This document shows, one piece after another, positions 55,041 through 64,000 of a stretch of 64,000 nt of DNA. The translations under genes were made by a program, and so were the position numbers. The DNA lies in NCBI GenBank assembly GCA_034769895.1, contig CM068367.1, positions 115,118,573 to 115,182,572 of the forward strand, in the 5' to 3' direction. This DNA comes from Magicicada septendecula (lineage: Eukaryota > Arthropoda > Insecta > Hemiptera > Cicadidae). Numbering within the stretch: the first letter of the stretch is position 1; each line of letters starts with the position of its first letter. The notes beneath the pieces were generated by a model. The model was not told the origin of the DNA. It worked only from the letters and a program-made list of their open reading frames with translations, and searched no databases.

Positions 55041-57037
55041 GCCAGAATATCGAGTGAAATTATTCTCGCGACAACTGGAACCGGGGGGATCCATCAATTA
55101 GTTAGATATAACCAAACAAATCTATTTTTTAATTTATAGATTCGCAATACTCATAGACATACGACGCGAAGAGTCGGGTTCCCCAATGCCTTCTGTTGCT
55201 GTCCATTATTATGTTTCTACCTTCCTTCTTCATATCTCATGATATCAAGTCTGCGTTGTCAAGGTTGTCAAGAAGATGGGTGACTTCAGCATTTTCATGG
55301 TGATGTAACACTTTCCTCGTAGTTCCTTGCAAATCTTTGATTCCGTTGGTCACGGTCTATTTGCAGTTTCCCAGTCAAGTTTACTGTTTTAAACCCGTGA
55401 ATCAAGGGCACAGGGTTGACGCTACTTATACTTTATTATATAGTTTATTTTTATTGATACTACATTATTTATAGTTTAAAACTTTAAAAGTGTTATTTAC
55501 TTAACACTTTAAAAATAGTTTTGAAGGGTATTCGGGTTTTCCAGCCGTAGTCAGTTTGGATAAGACAGTATACTGGATATATATATAAGTTTCTCTAGTA
55601 AAAAAGAAAAAATATCGCAAAACATAATCTTAATTTTAAGATATAGGATGCATAGTATTCAATACTCACAGTATACTATCGATTATTAAGGTAAAATGAT
55701 AATCACGTCTACATTAAAAGTCATATTACCTGTAAGAAATATTACCTGCTTTGTTTGAGTTGCTTATTTTTTTTTTTTAATGAAGGATAATAATTCACAA
55801 ACTTGTATTTTCATACACCACTACCCTAGTTGGACGCTATGAAGAAAACAGAAGTGCACTATATGTGGCGCAAGATCCAGCAAAACCATTTCGCAGATGA
55901 CAAAGGAAACATTAGCAGTTTATCTACTGATAGCAGAAAATTATCTTGAGGAGCTGGCAATTCTAATAGTCAGGGAAACGTCGCTGTAAAGATCAACACA
56001 GCTAAAAAAAAAACAGACTTTCTAAACAAAATATCCAATCATGAAGCACTGACTGCCATAATGCATGGAAAACGAACACTCACGTCCTCGTGGCTTTTGT
56101 GTTGTGAACAGAAAGCAAATATTTAATTCATTCGACACAGCAGTAGGCAATTCGGGGGATGCGACTGAGAGTTTGCATAATCTCGATGGTTTTAGTCAGC
56201 TACAACAGCAACACGGTTGGTCGGACAAAGACGATGATAACATGGAGATAATTTATCAATTCCGTCTGTTTGGTTCAGAGCCAACCTTTATCGAGTCTCG
56301 TCACGAACCGAAACCTGCAACTCTAGCAAACGTATCTGCCTGTTACACACGATCTATCGATTGACATGCCACTGTAATCGCTTAATTCAAATTACTTTAT
56401 CCAATCTAAATGTAAATTGAACTCTTGTCTTCCATTCGTCACTCTTTTATTGCGGGTCTCAATTGTTTCAATTATCTATTCTAACTTATCAATATAGTTG
56501 GAACCTAGAACTATTTCACACTATTTTATTCTTCTATTCTACATTTTGCTATTTCCAGTCTGCAGATATTTGAAGGACAACTTTACGTGCGCTATTGACA
56601 CTCCCTTTTAACGTTTTTTAATGTTTAAAACCTTATTATTTTTGTGTCAAAAGACGTCTATGAAATATCATATCTTATCGTTTAATCAACTGTTTATCAT
56701 AACGTCCAATATGATACTTTTAAAAAATTTCGTTATAAAATTCGGCAAAATGTATTTCTTCATTTTACTCACAAGTTAGTTGCTGGAAGTGTACTATTAG
56801 CACGTAGGCAATTAGATCTCTTTGTAAACTACAATTTTAGGTTAACCTATATTCAGCAAGTAAGGCACCTGCAACTGAAAAATGCTTATACCACTGAGTT
56901 AAAAAAATCTGTTTTCAGATATTGTAAAATTTTAATCCTCCATTATGGATATTATAACAAATAGATATGTTGTGTATACAGTGTTCGTGTTGTGATGTTA
57001 TGTCGGGTGTTACACTCCGCGCACTTTTGATACTTAC
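55041..57037. other. Unassigned; possible intron
   Basis: 56065-56364 is a 99-residue plus-strand frame from ATG (MENEHSRPRGFCVVNRKQIF...), hydrophilic and domain-free. I list it only as an open frame; confidence that it is a gene is below 0.15. Confidence 0.35.
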
Positions 57038-57068
57038 TGATGACTGGTTCCTCTGCGATGATGTCGTC
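57038..57068 (-). CDS. Candidate 31-nt exon upstream of the transmembrane exon
   Basis: Minus strand: acceptor TTAAGTTGTTTTGCAG, 31 coding bases, donor CA|GTAAGTATC, both near consensus. Read in phase 0 it gives DDIIAEEPVI plus one base. That base plus the two leading bases of the exon at 41141-41222 make ACA (T), followed by MPGYAIL. An acidic extracellular stub before the membrane helix is sensible. A second phase is also open, and very short exons are easy to find by chance, so support is moderate. Confidence 0.38.
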
Positions 57069-60000
57069 CTGCAAAACAACTTAAGCTACTATGTGTATGT
57101 GGGCGCCACTTGGATTTTTTGTTCCAAGAAATTATTATTATTATTATTAAAATTAAATTTTGATTTCTTAGTTGTTAAATTAATTCTATGAAAAAATGTG
57201 AACAAGACAGTTTGAATTTGAAAATAACGTATGTTTAATGAACCTTAAAAATCGTCTGAAAGACTAACACTCGTATTAAATAAAATTGTAGAGTTACAAA
57301 AAATTATTATTGACAAGTTTTTTCAATCAAGTATCGGCTAATAAATATTTTATTTACTCAGTTGAAAAGCATGAGTTTAGTGTATGAAAAATCTTTATAC
57401 TCAGGACGTGACTCCTTTGAACTACCAAGACAAATCAATAGGATGCTTTACAAAAATTGTGTGATTTGAAGGTGTGTGACATGTGTAGTACAACTGTGTG
57501 ACAAATGATACCAGGTTAAAATGACTTTAACTTTTGAACAACTCACGTTCCGGTGGGTAATTATTTCTTGCACTGGACACTTCACTTGGGGACGTTTTCA
57601 ATCTTGCCTCTTCGTGTTCCTCGTGCACTAATAATTATTTGCAAGTCAAAATACGGTTTTTTTTTAAAACTCCGCACGATTGAAATAAGTTTCGCACTGA
57701 ATCTATGCTTTGAATTCTGCCGGCGGTGATCAGCTGTCTGCGTGGTTTCTCGATTCGGCCGTCGCAGCGCTAGTTCCGGACTCACCGTTGAAAGGCTTGT
57801 GTCAGTAATTGTTTTGGGAATTTTGTCAAAGTCAGTTTGTCTTAGCGAATACCAGCAGAATTGATTCTCTATTAAAATTTGGTCCTTTTCAGGGTCGCTA
57901 GTATTCTGGCTGCGTGCGTTCTATTAAATATGGCGTGTTGCTGCTCTATTCAACAACACGTTGGCGTATACTCCTTGTATAGGTTAAATCAGTCTTTTGT
58001 CATGTACGGGAAAAGCCTTCCTGTGTTCTCGTGCCGACTTCTCCTTCTTCGATTTCGCCTCGGATGTGATGATCAGTTTCGTGGGTGATGTGTCTCTTCT
58101 GGATTCAAAGCATAAAGTGTTTTTTGTTCAAATTTCGTCTTCCTTTTATACTCTGTAAGGGGCATTGTTTTAATTTTTTGACATGAACTTCCGGTATTTT
58201 TGAGTAAAATTTTCTTCTATAACGTTCGAGAATAATCAAATGGAACATCATGGAACAAATTTGACTTCCGTAGAAGCTTTAGAACAAAAACTTCTTATTC
58301 TTCACACTAAAGGATATTACTGAAATTATTCTGGTATTTGTCAAACAATTTTACATAACTACTTACAATCTGCATGCCATTACTATTTTTGGATTCTCTG
58401 CTTTCAACTGAATCTAATGATACTAATTACGATTGGTTTTGAACAAATTAACTCTAATAAAATAACATAAAATACAACTCTTACCTTGGAATGTTTTCAC
58501 AAAATTCAAATTTTCTACTTATAAAAATGTTGTGAAGTTGTTTGGTTCTTGCTACAACATTAATGCATAACGTAATTATCTTTTTATAACAAAATAAACA
58601 AATATTAACACATATAACATATAAATAAGTTCAGTTTTGTATAGGCCTTACATATGGCCTATGTTTTTTGTCACTGGTTCTTTACAATAATTTGTCTTTT
58701 TTCGGTATCATATATGTGATTTTTTTGGGTATTCACTGAGAGTTTGTTATATTGTTTATCCTTGGTAATACCTGGTTTATCCTGATACATATTATTTTTA
58801 CTGGAAGATTACTTAGCATCATACTGGTTTGCATAAGTGATTCATTTTCTTGGTGTGACAAATTTCACTCTCATATTTCAAATTCTTTAATAATTAAGCT
58901 TGTTTTCAACTGAGTAAGTTTGTTTCTATAGTACACTATAGGATTGTCCCTTTTTCCTTTATTTTTGCTAATATTCTCCAATTATTCTGTCAAATATGAC
59001 TGTTTTTGTGATTGTTTTTGGCCTCAGCCTGGTATGGTATAGGTAAATAGTTTCCTAACTCGACTGTTAAAGTGTTTTAGTTGGTCAAATATATAAGTAT
59101 AGTCACATTATATTGTATTTCAACTTTATAATACAATTTGTCAACATTAAATTCATAAATATTACAATATTGTAGGTCCATCACATGTTTTCAGTTAATA
59201 CAGTTTTTGGCTATTTTAATTGATTTCTAATCAATTTACAGCTTTCTCTATTTAAGATAATTTGTTCAACTTTGTCCAGTTGACATTTACATATAGTTTT
59301 TATATTAATTCTATAATAATTAATTTTCACATAAAATCTGAGTGATTGGACTCAGCTCCTAAACATAGATTTTTTTTGTCATAACATTTATATATATTTT
59401 TATTTTAACTTACATCCTTTTTAATAATGTACTCAATTCATTTAATACATTTATTTTATTTATATTACAAAGTATAATAATGGATCTCGTCCATTAATTC
59501 ACAATAAATAGTTTTTTATACCCTATTCAGAGTTACATTTCTTAATAAGTAATGACCTCAGTTTGGTTATTTCTGATATTATCTGTCTCTCTTATAGTAT
59601 ATTATTAGTTTTACACTGTTCTTCACTTAAATAATATATATGGGGTTTGAGTCTTAGTCATAGTCTCGTCGTTTTTTCATGTTAATGATATTAATTATCG
59701 GACAATATTACAAAATTTTTCGGATTAGTTGGGTTCGATACTGTTCACCTCACTTTCCTCTTATGATAAATTACTATGCAAATAATTTCCTTTATAGAAC
59801 GTTCTGTGACGTTACATATGCCTCTCCGTTAAAATTGATAATTTGGGAAAAACATTTCTTCAGTTTTGATGAAATTATCATTTGTATATTAACCTTCTAT
59901 TAGCTTCTTTATATTTCATTCTTTTATCTTATAATTAAATTCCTGTACTACTCCTTTAATATATTAATCCATCTCATTATTCATGTCTCATTCTTTAACG

Positions 60001-60545
60001 TATCTCCTATTCCTTTCCTTTTACCTTGATGTTAATTATTTAATCTTTGATATAACTCCCTAACAATTCCCTAACTTTTATAGCGGGTTCGAAGTCAGAG
60101 TGGCTCGCTGTGACATACATTCTCCGCCCTTCCCTAACTATAATTACTGAAATCAGAGGCATCACATCTCTGTCCAGAAAATATATAAGACGTACTTATA
60201 ATTGCACTTTCGCAACAAATAATAATAATAAAAAAATATAATATTCAAAGATCATAGGCTCCTACACATAAATTCCCTTTCTTAAACTCTTCTGTTTATT
60301 TCTCAATTATATTAATATACTGTTCTCCGCAGGTAAAATTATCTTTTAAAATCATTCAATGTTAATAGCTATATTTATAGATTCATCATTGCCTCCTTAT
60401 GTAACACACTGTTTCCTTTTTTCATTCCCTTTTTTTTTCTTCATTTATCATTTCCTTTTAGTATCAATTATATGACAGTATTTCTCCTCCTTAGTAATAT
60501 CAATTGTTATTTGATTGTTCAATAGTTTATTTAATTAATTATGTC
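57069..60545. other. Unassigned; contains probable Gypsy 3' LTR toward the right
   Basis: 57557-57642 (minus) has an open block with a splice-like donor (HEEHEEARLKTSPSEVSSAR frame) but its phase does not match the next exon. 58600-60000 is T-rich on the plus strand. Minus strand CCGCTATAAAAG near 60080 could be the TATA box of the Gypsy LTR. LTR ends not resolved. Confidence 0.35.
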
Positions 60546-60829
60546 CTTTCCTTCTTTCCTTTCTCTCCTTCTCTAAGTACGGGTAAGTTGGTAAATATAC
60601 GTTGACTTGGCTATTGGAAATATATTTATATCTTATATATATATTTTTGCCTTTGGTGGAAGGTGTCCATCTCGTGTTTTTATTTATATTAATAATCTCT
60701 CTCCTTCTATAAGTACGGGTAAGTTGGTAAATATACGTTGACTTATGTTTTTATTCATGGTACCTTCTCAATGACGCTGGATTTGACTAGTGTTTTCATT
60801 CATGGTACCTTCTCAATGACGCTTGATTA
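60546..60829 (-). repeat. Duplicated segments at the 3' end of the Gypsy element
   Basis: AAGTACGGGTAAGTTGGTAA and the flanking 25-30 bp occur at about 60562-60611 and 60697-60745. A second 34-bp unit around TCATGGTACCTTCTCAATGA occurs at 60749-60785 and 60793-60829; the right copy encodes the last residues of integrase (ASLRRYHE) and the left repeats them after the stop. A pyrimidine run (60546-60574) may be the polypurine tract on the minus strand. Confidence 0.7.
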
Positions 60830-61562
60830 TATGTACCCTTTACTTTGTTACTAACAGTGTCTGTTACCTCGTATGTATTGTTTTCATTGTCTTTCGTAAT
60901 TGTAAAAGGTCCTGTATATAAAAGTAACAATTTTTTCGTTATGCCTTGTATAGTACTGGGCAATTCTCTATTTCGGACTAACACCTTTTCTCCTACCTTA
61001 TACTTAATTGCCTTTGGTTGGGATTGAATATATTTCTTCCGTTGCTGTTCTGTTTTTTCTAATACTCTATTATAAAATTTGGTTCCTTCAAATTGGTATT
61101 CAGGTTCGCTGGAAAAATTAATAATCTCCTTTATCTCCCGTGGTGGTGGTCTTTCGAACATAACTGTGTACGGTGACTCCTCTATGGTATTGTGATATGA
61201 TAAATTGAGAAAATCCTCGGTTGACGCTAAGTATTCGTGCCATCTCTTCTGGTCGTCATGGCAGTAGGTTCTCAACAACCGTCCTACTTCCCTCAACACT
61301 CTCTCGGCTGGGTTACTATTCGGGTGATACACGGATGTCTTATACGTCTTTATCCCGTGTTCTATAAGGTTCTCTTTCCATAATTTTCCCTTAAACTGGG
61401 TACCGTGGTCTGTAATTATAGAATACGGTCTGCCTACCTCCATTATATACCGTTCTATTATGATTTCTATAATTTTCTTTGTCGTGGCCCTAGTTATTGG
61501 ATAAAGCATAGTATATTTGCTGAAATGGTCAAAGATAATTACGATGAATTTATATCTGCGCT
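60796..61562 (-). pseudogene. Gypsy integrase catalytic core and C-terminus
   Basis: The 237-residue frame (61509-60796) has SIITDHGTQFKGKLW (second catalytic aspartate) and HPNSNPAERVLREVGRLLRT (catalytic glutamate), then the C-terminal VGEKVLVRNRELPS block. The first catalytic aspartate, in KVFLDICGPFPRSGG, lies just upstream (about 61590) in another frame. The shift back into the main frame is at about 61560-61575. Integrase inserts the cDNA copy into host DNA. No chromodomain seen. Confidence 0.92.
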
Positions 61563-61662
61563 TCCACCGCTGCGTGGAAATGGTCCACAGATATCGAGAA
61601 ATACCTTTTCCAATTTTTCGGTGGATGTTATGGGTATCATGACCCCTTCCTTTCTCTCGTTA

Positions 61663-62604
61663 TTACATTTTACCTTCTGACAAATATCGCACGACTGTAT
61701 CGCCTGTTGCACTTTTTTTATTCATCCCTTTGATGTATGTTTGCTCTTCCAATGCTTTTCTTACCTTGAGGGCACCCATGTGTCCGCCGTACCTATCGTG
61801 ATAATCAATGATTAGTGGCCTCTCCATCCCTGGTGGAATTACTAACTTCCAATTCTCTTCGTGTGGGGTATTCCTTATAAACAAAGTATCGTCGTGTATA
61901 CAGTAATATTTATTTATAACTTCATCGCCTTCCAGTACCCTTTTCCTAATATTTCCTAATTTTGGGTCGGCCTCTTGTTGTGCCTTCACATCGTTTAAAA
62001 TATTTTTTAAATCTTCCCTGCTCTTAATAATATGGTATACCTTCGCTATTTGTTCCTTTTCGCCGTCAAAGGTTTGGTTTTGTAAATTGATGCGGGATAG
62101 GACGTCGGCTGCTATATTTTGTTTGCCTGGTATATATTCCCACGTGATATTATATTCCTGTAGGGCCAAAACCCATCTCGTCAGCCTTCCATGATTTAGC
62201 TTACAATGTTTTAAAAATGATATTGATTTGTGGTCACTCCTAACCGTGATGGGGTATCCTAATATATACGTTCGAAATTTACCGCATGCGAAAACTACAC
62301 TCAATAACTCTTTTTCAGTGGTATTGTAGTTTCGTTCGCAACTGTTCAGCACGCGGCTGGCGAAGCTAATCACTAAATGGTTTCCATCCTGATCTTCCTG
62401 ATATAAGGCTGCACCTAAACTTACATTACTGGCATCGCAATTTAGATAAAATGGTTTCGTAAAGTCGGGGTGATGTAACATAACTGCTTCTAAAAATTTC
62501 TCCTGTATGAGATTGAGCACTCCATCTTGCTCTGGTCCCCAACTCCATTTGTCTTTAGCTGATAACTGCTTTTGAAACCTGGCAGTTAGTTCTGAATAAT
62601 TGGA
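61663..62604 (-). pseudogene. Gypsy RNase H and integrase zinc-binding domain
   Basis: After the stop at 62605 the same frame continues LTARFQKQLSAKDKWSWGPE, then RNase H: FYLNCDASNVSLGAALYQ (D), NYNTTEKELLSVVFA (E), ITVRSDHKSISFLKH (D) and NIAADVLSRI. The integrase zinc finger follows: YHDRYGGHMGALKVRKAL. Its CDICQKVK half is in another frame after a shift in an A7 run near 61711-61718. All RNase H catalytic residues are visible. Confidence 0.92.
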
Positions 62605-64000
62605 TCAAAACTTCCTGTAACAGTTACAGATTCCTAAAAATGATTGAAGCTGTTTCCTGTTTTTTGGGGTGGGGAACTTCTGTATTGCCTCTACTTTCTC
62701 TTTTGATGGAGTAATCCCTTGCTCGGTTAGATTAAAACCTAAAAATTTCACCTCGTTTGCAATAAATTGGGACTTGTCTAATTTGAGGGTGATATTATTC
62801 TCTGATAGCTTCTCTAACACCTGTTCAACCCTATTGCAATGGTCATCCCAATTCGCTGAAGTTACCAGTAAATCATCGACATATACTGTCGTAAATTTCA
62901 GCACTTCCTGCCCCAATATTCTGTCCATTATCTTTACAAATACCGCCACTGAATTTATCAAACCAAAGGGTAATCGTTTAAACTGATAGTTTCTGCCTTC
63001 AAATATGAATGCCATATATTTCCTACTATCTGGGTGGAGTTCTACCTGCCAGTAGCCGCATACTGTATCCCATGAACTTATATCCCTTGTCCCGTGAAAC
63101 TTTTTCAGTATTTCTTCTATCTTCCCAGGGGATGTGCGGTCGTTAACAATCATCTTGTTAATCTCCCTAGCATCGAGACATATACGCACCTGTCCATTCT
63201 TTTTCGGCACAGCTATGATTGGGCTAGTATAGGGTGAATGACTATATTCAATTATGTCGTCCTCTATCATCCTGTTAAATTCCTCCCTAACTTCGTTCTT
63301 TAGTGAGTAAGCAATCGGATATGATTTTCTGTTAAATTCTACAGGGGTTTTAAATTTTATGGTGCATTGATAATTTCTGACTTTGCCTGGAGCGTTTGAG
63401 AATATATGTCTATAATTATTATATACCGTAATCAATCGTTCAGTCTGTGCTTCGCTAATCTGACCCCTTGCTTTCGTCCTTTGGAATTCCCTTATTTCTT
63501 CCAATTTTTCTAACCACAACTCTGGGTTATCCTCCTGATATAAGGGCATGTTTAGTGGTCGATCGGCACAATAATAATGATTTACTATAGCTTGATAAGG
63601 TGCGTTGTTTGTACTATCTCCTTGGGTATCAATTAAATTATTGGTCCAAATTCCCTCATTTGTCTTTAACGTTATAACCTTACTATCTAAATTTATTATC
63701 GCATTATATGGCCTAAGTATATCACAGCCTATTAGGATACTCATGGGTAAATTATTCGCCACTAATAGTCCGATTGGCAATGTTACACCATTACTGGTCA
63801 TCTCTAATGACACCTGTTTCTTTATAGATTTATTCTGCCTTCCCGTCGCTCCGACTAGTATAATGTTATTTATAGGCAGAGTGGGTATGGGTAAATTACT
63901 GTTCTGTTTAATTCTCTCTAACTCCACACTGTCTATGAGCGATACGTTTGATCCTGTATCAATGAGTAATGTTGCATCTATACCATTGATATCTGCCTTA
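62605..64000 (-). CDS. Gypsy protease and reverse transcriptase (open at the window edge)
   Basis: The frame is open to 64000. The protease active site LLIDTGSNVSLID lies at about 63935-63975, with LIGCDILRPYNAII as the C-terminal protease block. RT follows: SPYTSPIIAVPKKNGQVRIC, LDAREINK, SWDTVCGYWQVELHPDSRKY, FKRLPFGLINSVAVF, the catalytic TTVYVDDLLVTS, and FLGFNLTEQGI. The frame ends CNCYRKF with TGA at 62605-62607, where complete elements read on into RNase H, so the stop is a mutation. RT copies genomic RNA into cDNA in the particle. Confidence 0.94.
   Translation of the reverse strand, partial: KADINGIDATLLIDTGSNVSLIDSVELERIKQNSNLPIPTLPINNIILVGATGRQNKSIKKQVSLEMTSNGVTLPIGLLVANNLPMSILIGCDILRPYNAIINLDSKVITLKTNEGIWTNNLIDTQGDSTNNAPYQAIVNHYYCADRPLNMPLYQEDNPELWLEKLEEIREFQRTKARGQISEAQTERLITVYNNYRHIFSNAPGKVRNYQCTIKFKTPVEFNRKSYPIAYSLKNEVREEFNRMIEDDIIEYSHSPYTSPIIAVPKKNGQVRICLDAREINKMIVNDRTSPGKIEEILKKFHGTRDISSWDTVCGYWQVELHPDSRKYMAFIFEGRNYQFKRLPFGLINSVAVFVKIMDRILGQEVLKFTTVYVDDLLVTSANWDDHCNRVEQVLEKLSENNITLKLDKSQFIANEVKFLGFNLTEQGITPSKEKVEAIQKFPTPKNRKQLQSFLGICNCYRKF

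Larger units (their letters stand above)
60546..64000 (-). mobile_element. Ty3/Gypsy LTR retrotransposon, pol region, cut by right edge
   Basis: Minus-strand order protease, reverse transcriptase, RNase H, integrase is the Ty3/Gypsy order. Gag and the 5' LTR would lie beyond 64000. No envelope frame follows integrase. One in-frame stop and two frameshifts inactivate it, but long intact stretches suggest a young copy. Confidence 0.93.

Noticed and set aside
57557..57642. Open block with a GTGAGT donor on the minus strand as a further host exon
   Set aside because: Its end phase does not match the 57038-57068 exon in the transmembrane frame, and the acceptor is poor.
57879..58088. Signal-peptide-like 69-residue plus-strand frame
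   Set aside because: Starts at TTG, lacks a good donor at its end, and has no recognisable domain.

Overview
The window looks like nuclear DNA of an arthropod, most likely an insect with a large genome. It is AT-rich and gene-poor, rich in dinucleotide and trinucleotide microsatellites, and filled with decayed eukaryotic transposons: Penelope-like elements, non-LTR retrotransposons of the jockey, R1 and related types, a Ty3/Gypsy element, LTRs of another family, and Helitrons. Nothing prokaryotic is visible. The species cannot be fixed from sequence alone, and almost every long reading frame belongs to a mobile element.

Layout. 0-5 kb: a Penelope-like reverse transcriptase cut by the left edge, a 26-bp-core inverted repeat, two non-LTR remnants, a CA repeat and a tRNA-like segment. 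5-9.3 kb: a Penelope-like GIY-YIG endonuclease with a hammerhead-like fold just 3' of it, and the first of three related LTRs. 9.3-17.6 kb: jockey-type and other non-LTR remnants, a Helitron-like element with a 128-bp tandem array, and a reverse transcriptase frame split by an AT microsatellite. 17.6-28 kb: mostly featureless, with a hammerhead-bearing Penelope-type LTR, a 160-bp tandem array, and an LTR followed by a possible gag start. 28-33.2 kb: a nearly full-length Helitron on the minus strand (Rep plus PIF1-like helicase) broken by three frameshifts and three in-frame stops. 33-41 kb: another non-LTR fragment, a hammerhead-like motif, a possible second Helitron N-terminus, a long GAA-type repeat and a third LTR. 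41-60 kb: non-LTR scraps, a 102-bp perfect palindrome carrying two opposed hammerhead motifs inside a 12-bp target-site duplication, and an R1-like fragment. 60-64 kb: the pol region of a Ty3/Gypsy element running off the right edge.

A host gene may run through the window on the minus strand. A small exon encoding one hydrophobic transmembrane helix (41141-41222) has good splice sites on both sides, and a 31-nt candidate exon about 16 kb upstream (57038-57068) is phase-compatible with it. If real, much of the window is intron filled by transposons.

The most interesting signal is the set of hammerhead-ribozyme-like folds at about 6.0, 6.5, 21.9, 35.8 and 50.0 kb (two copies in the last). They share an unusual extra U between the CUGANGA box and stem II. 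At least one lies directly 3' of a Penelope endonuclease, and the 50-kb pair forms a complete small insertion of its own.
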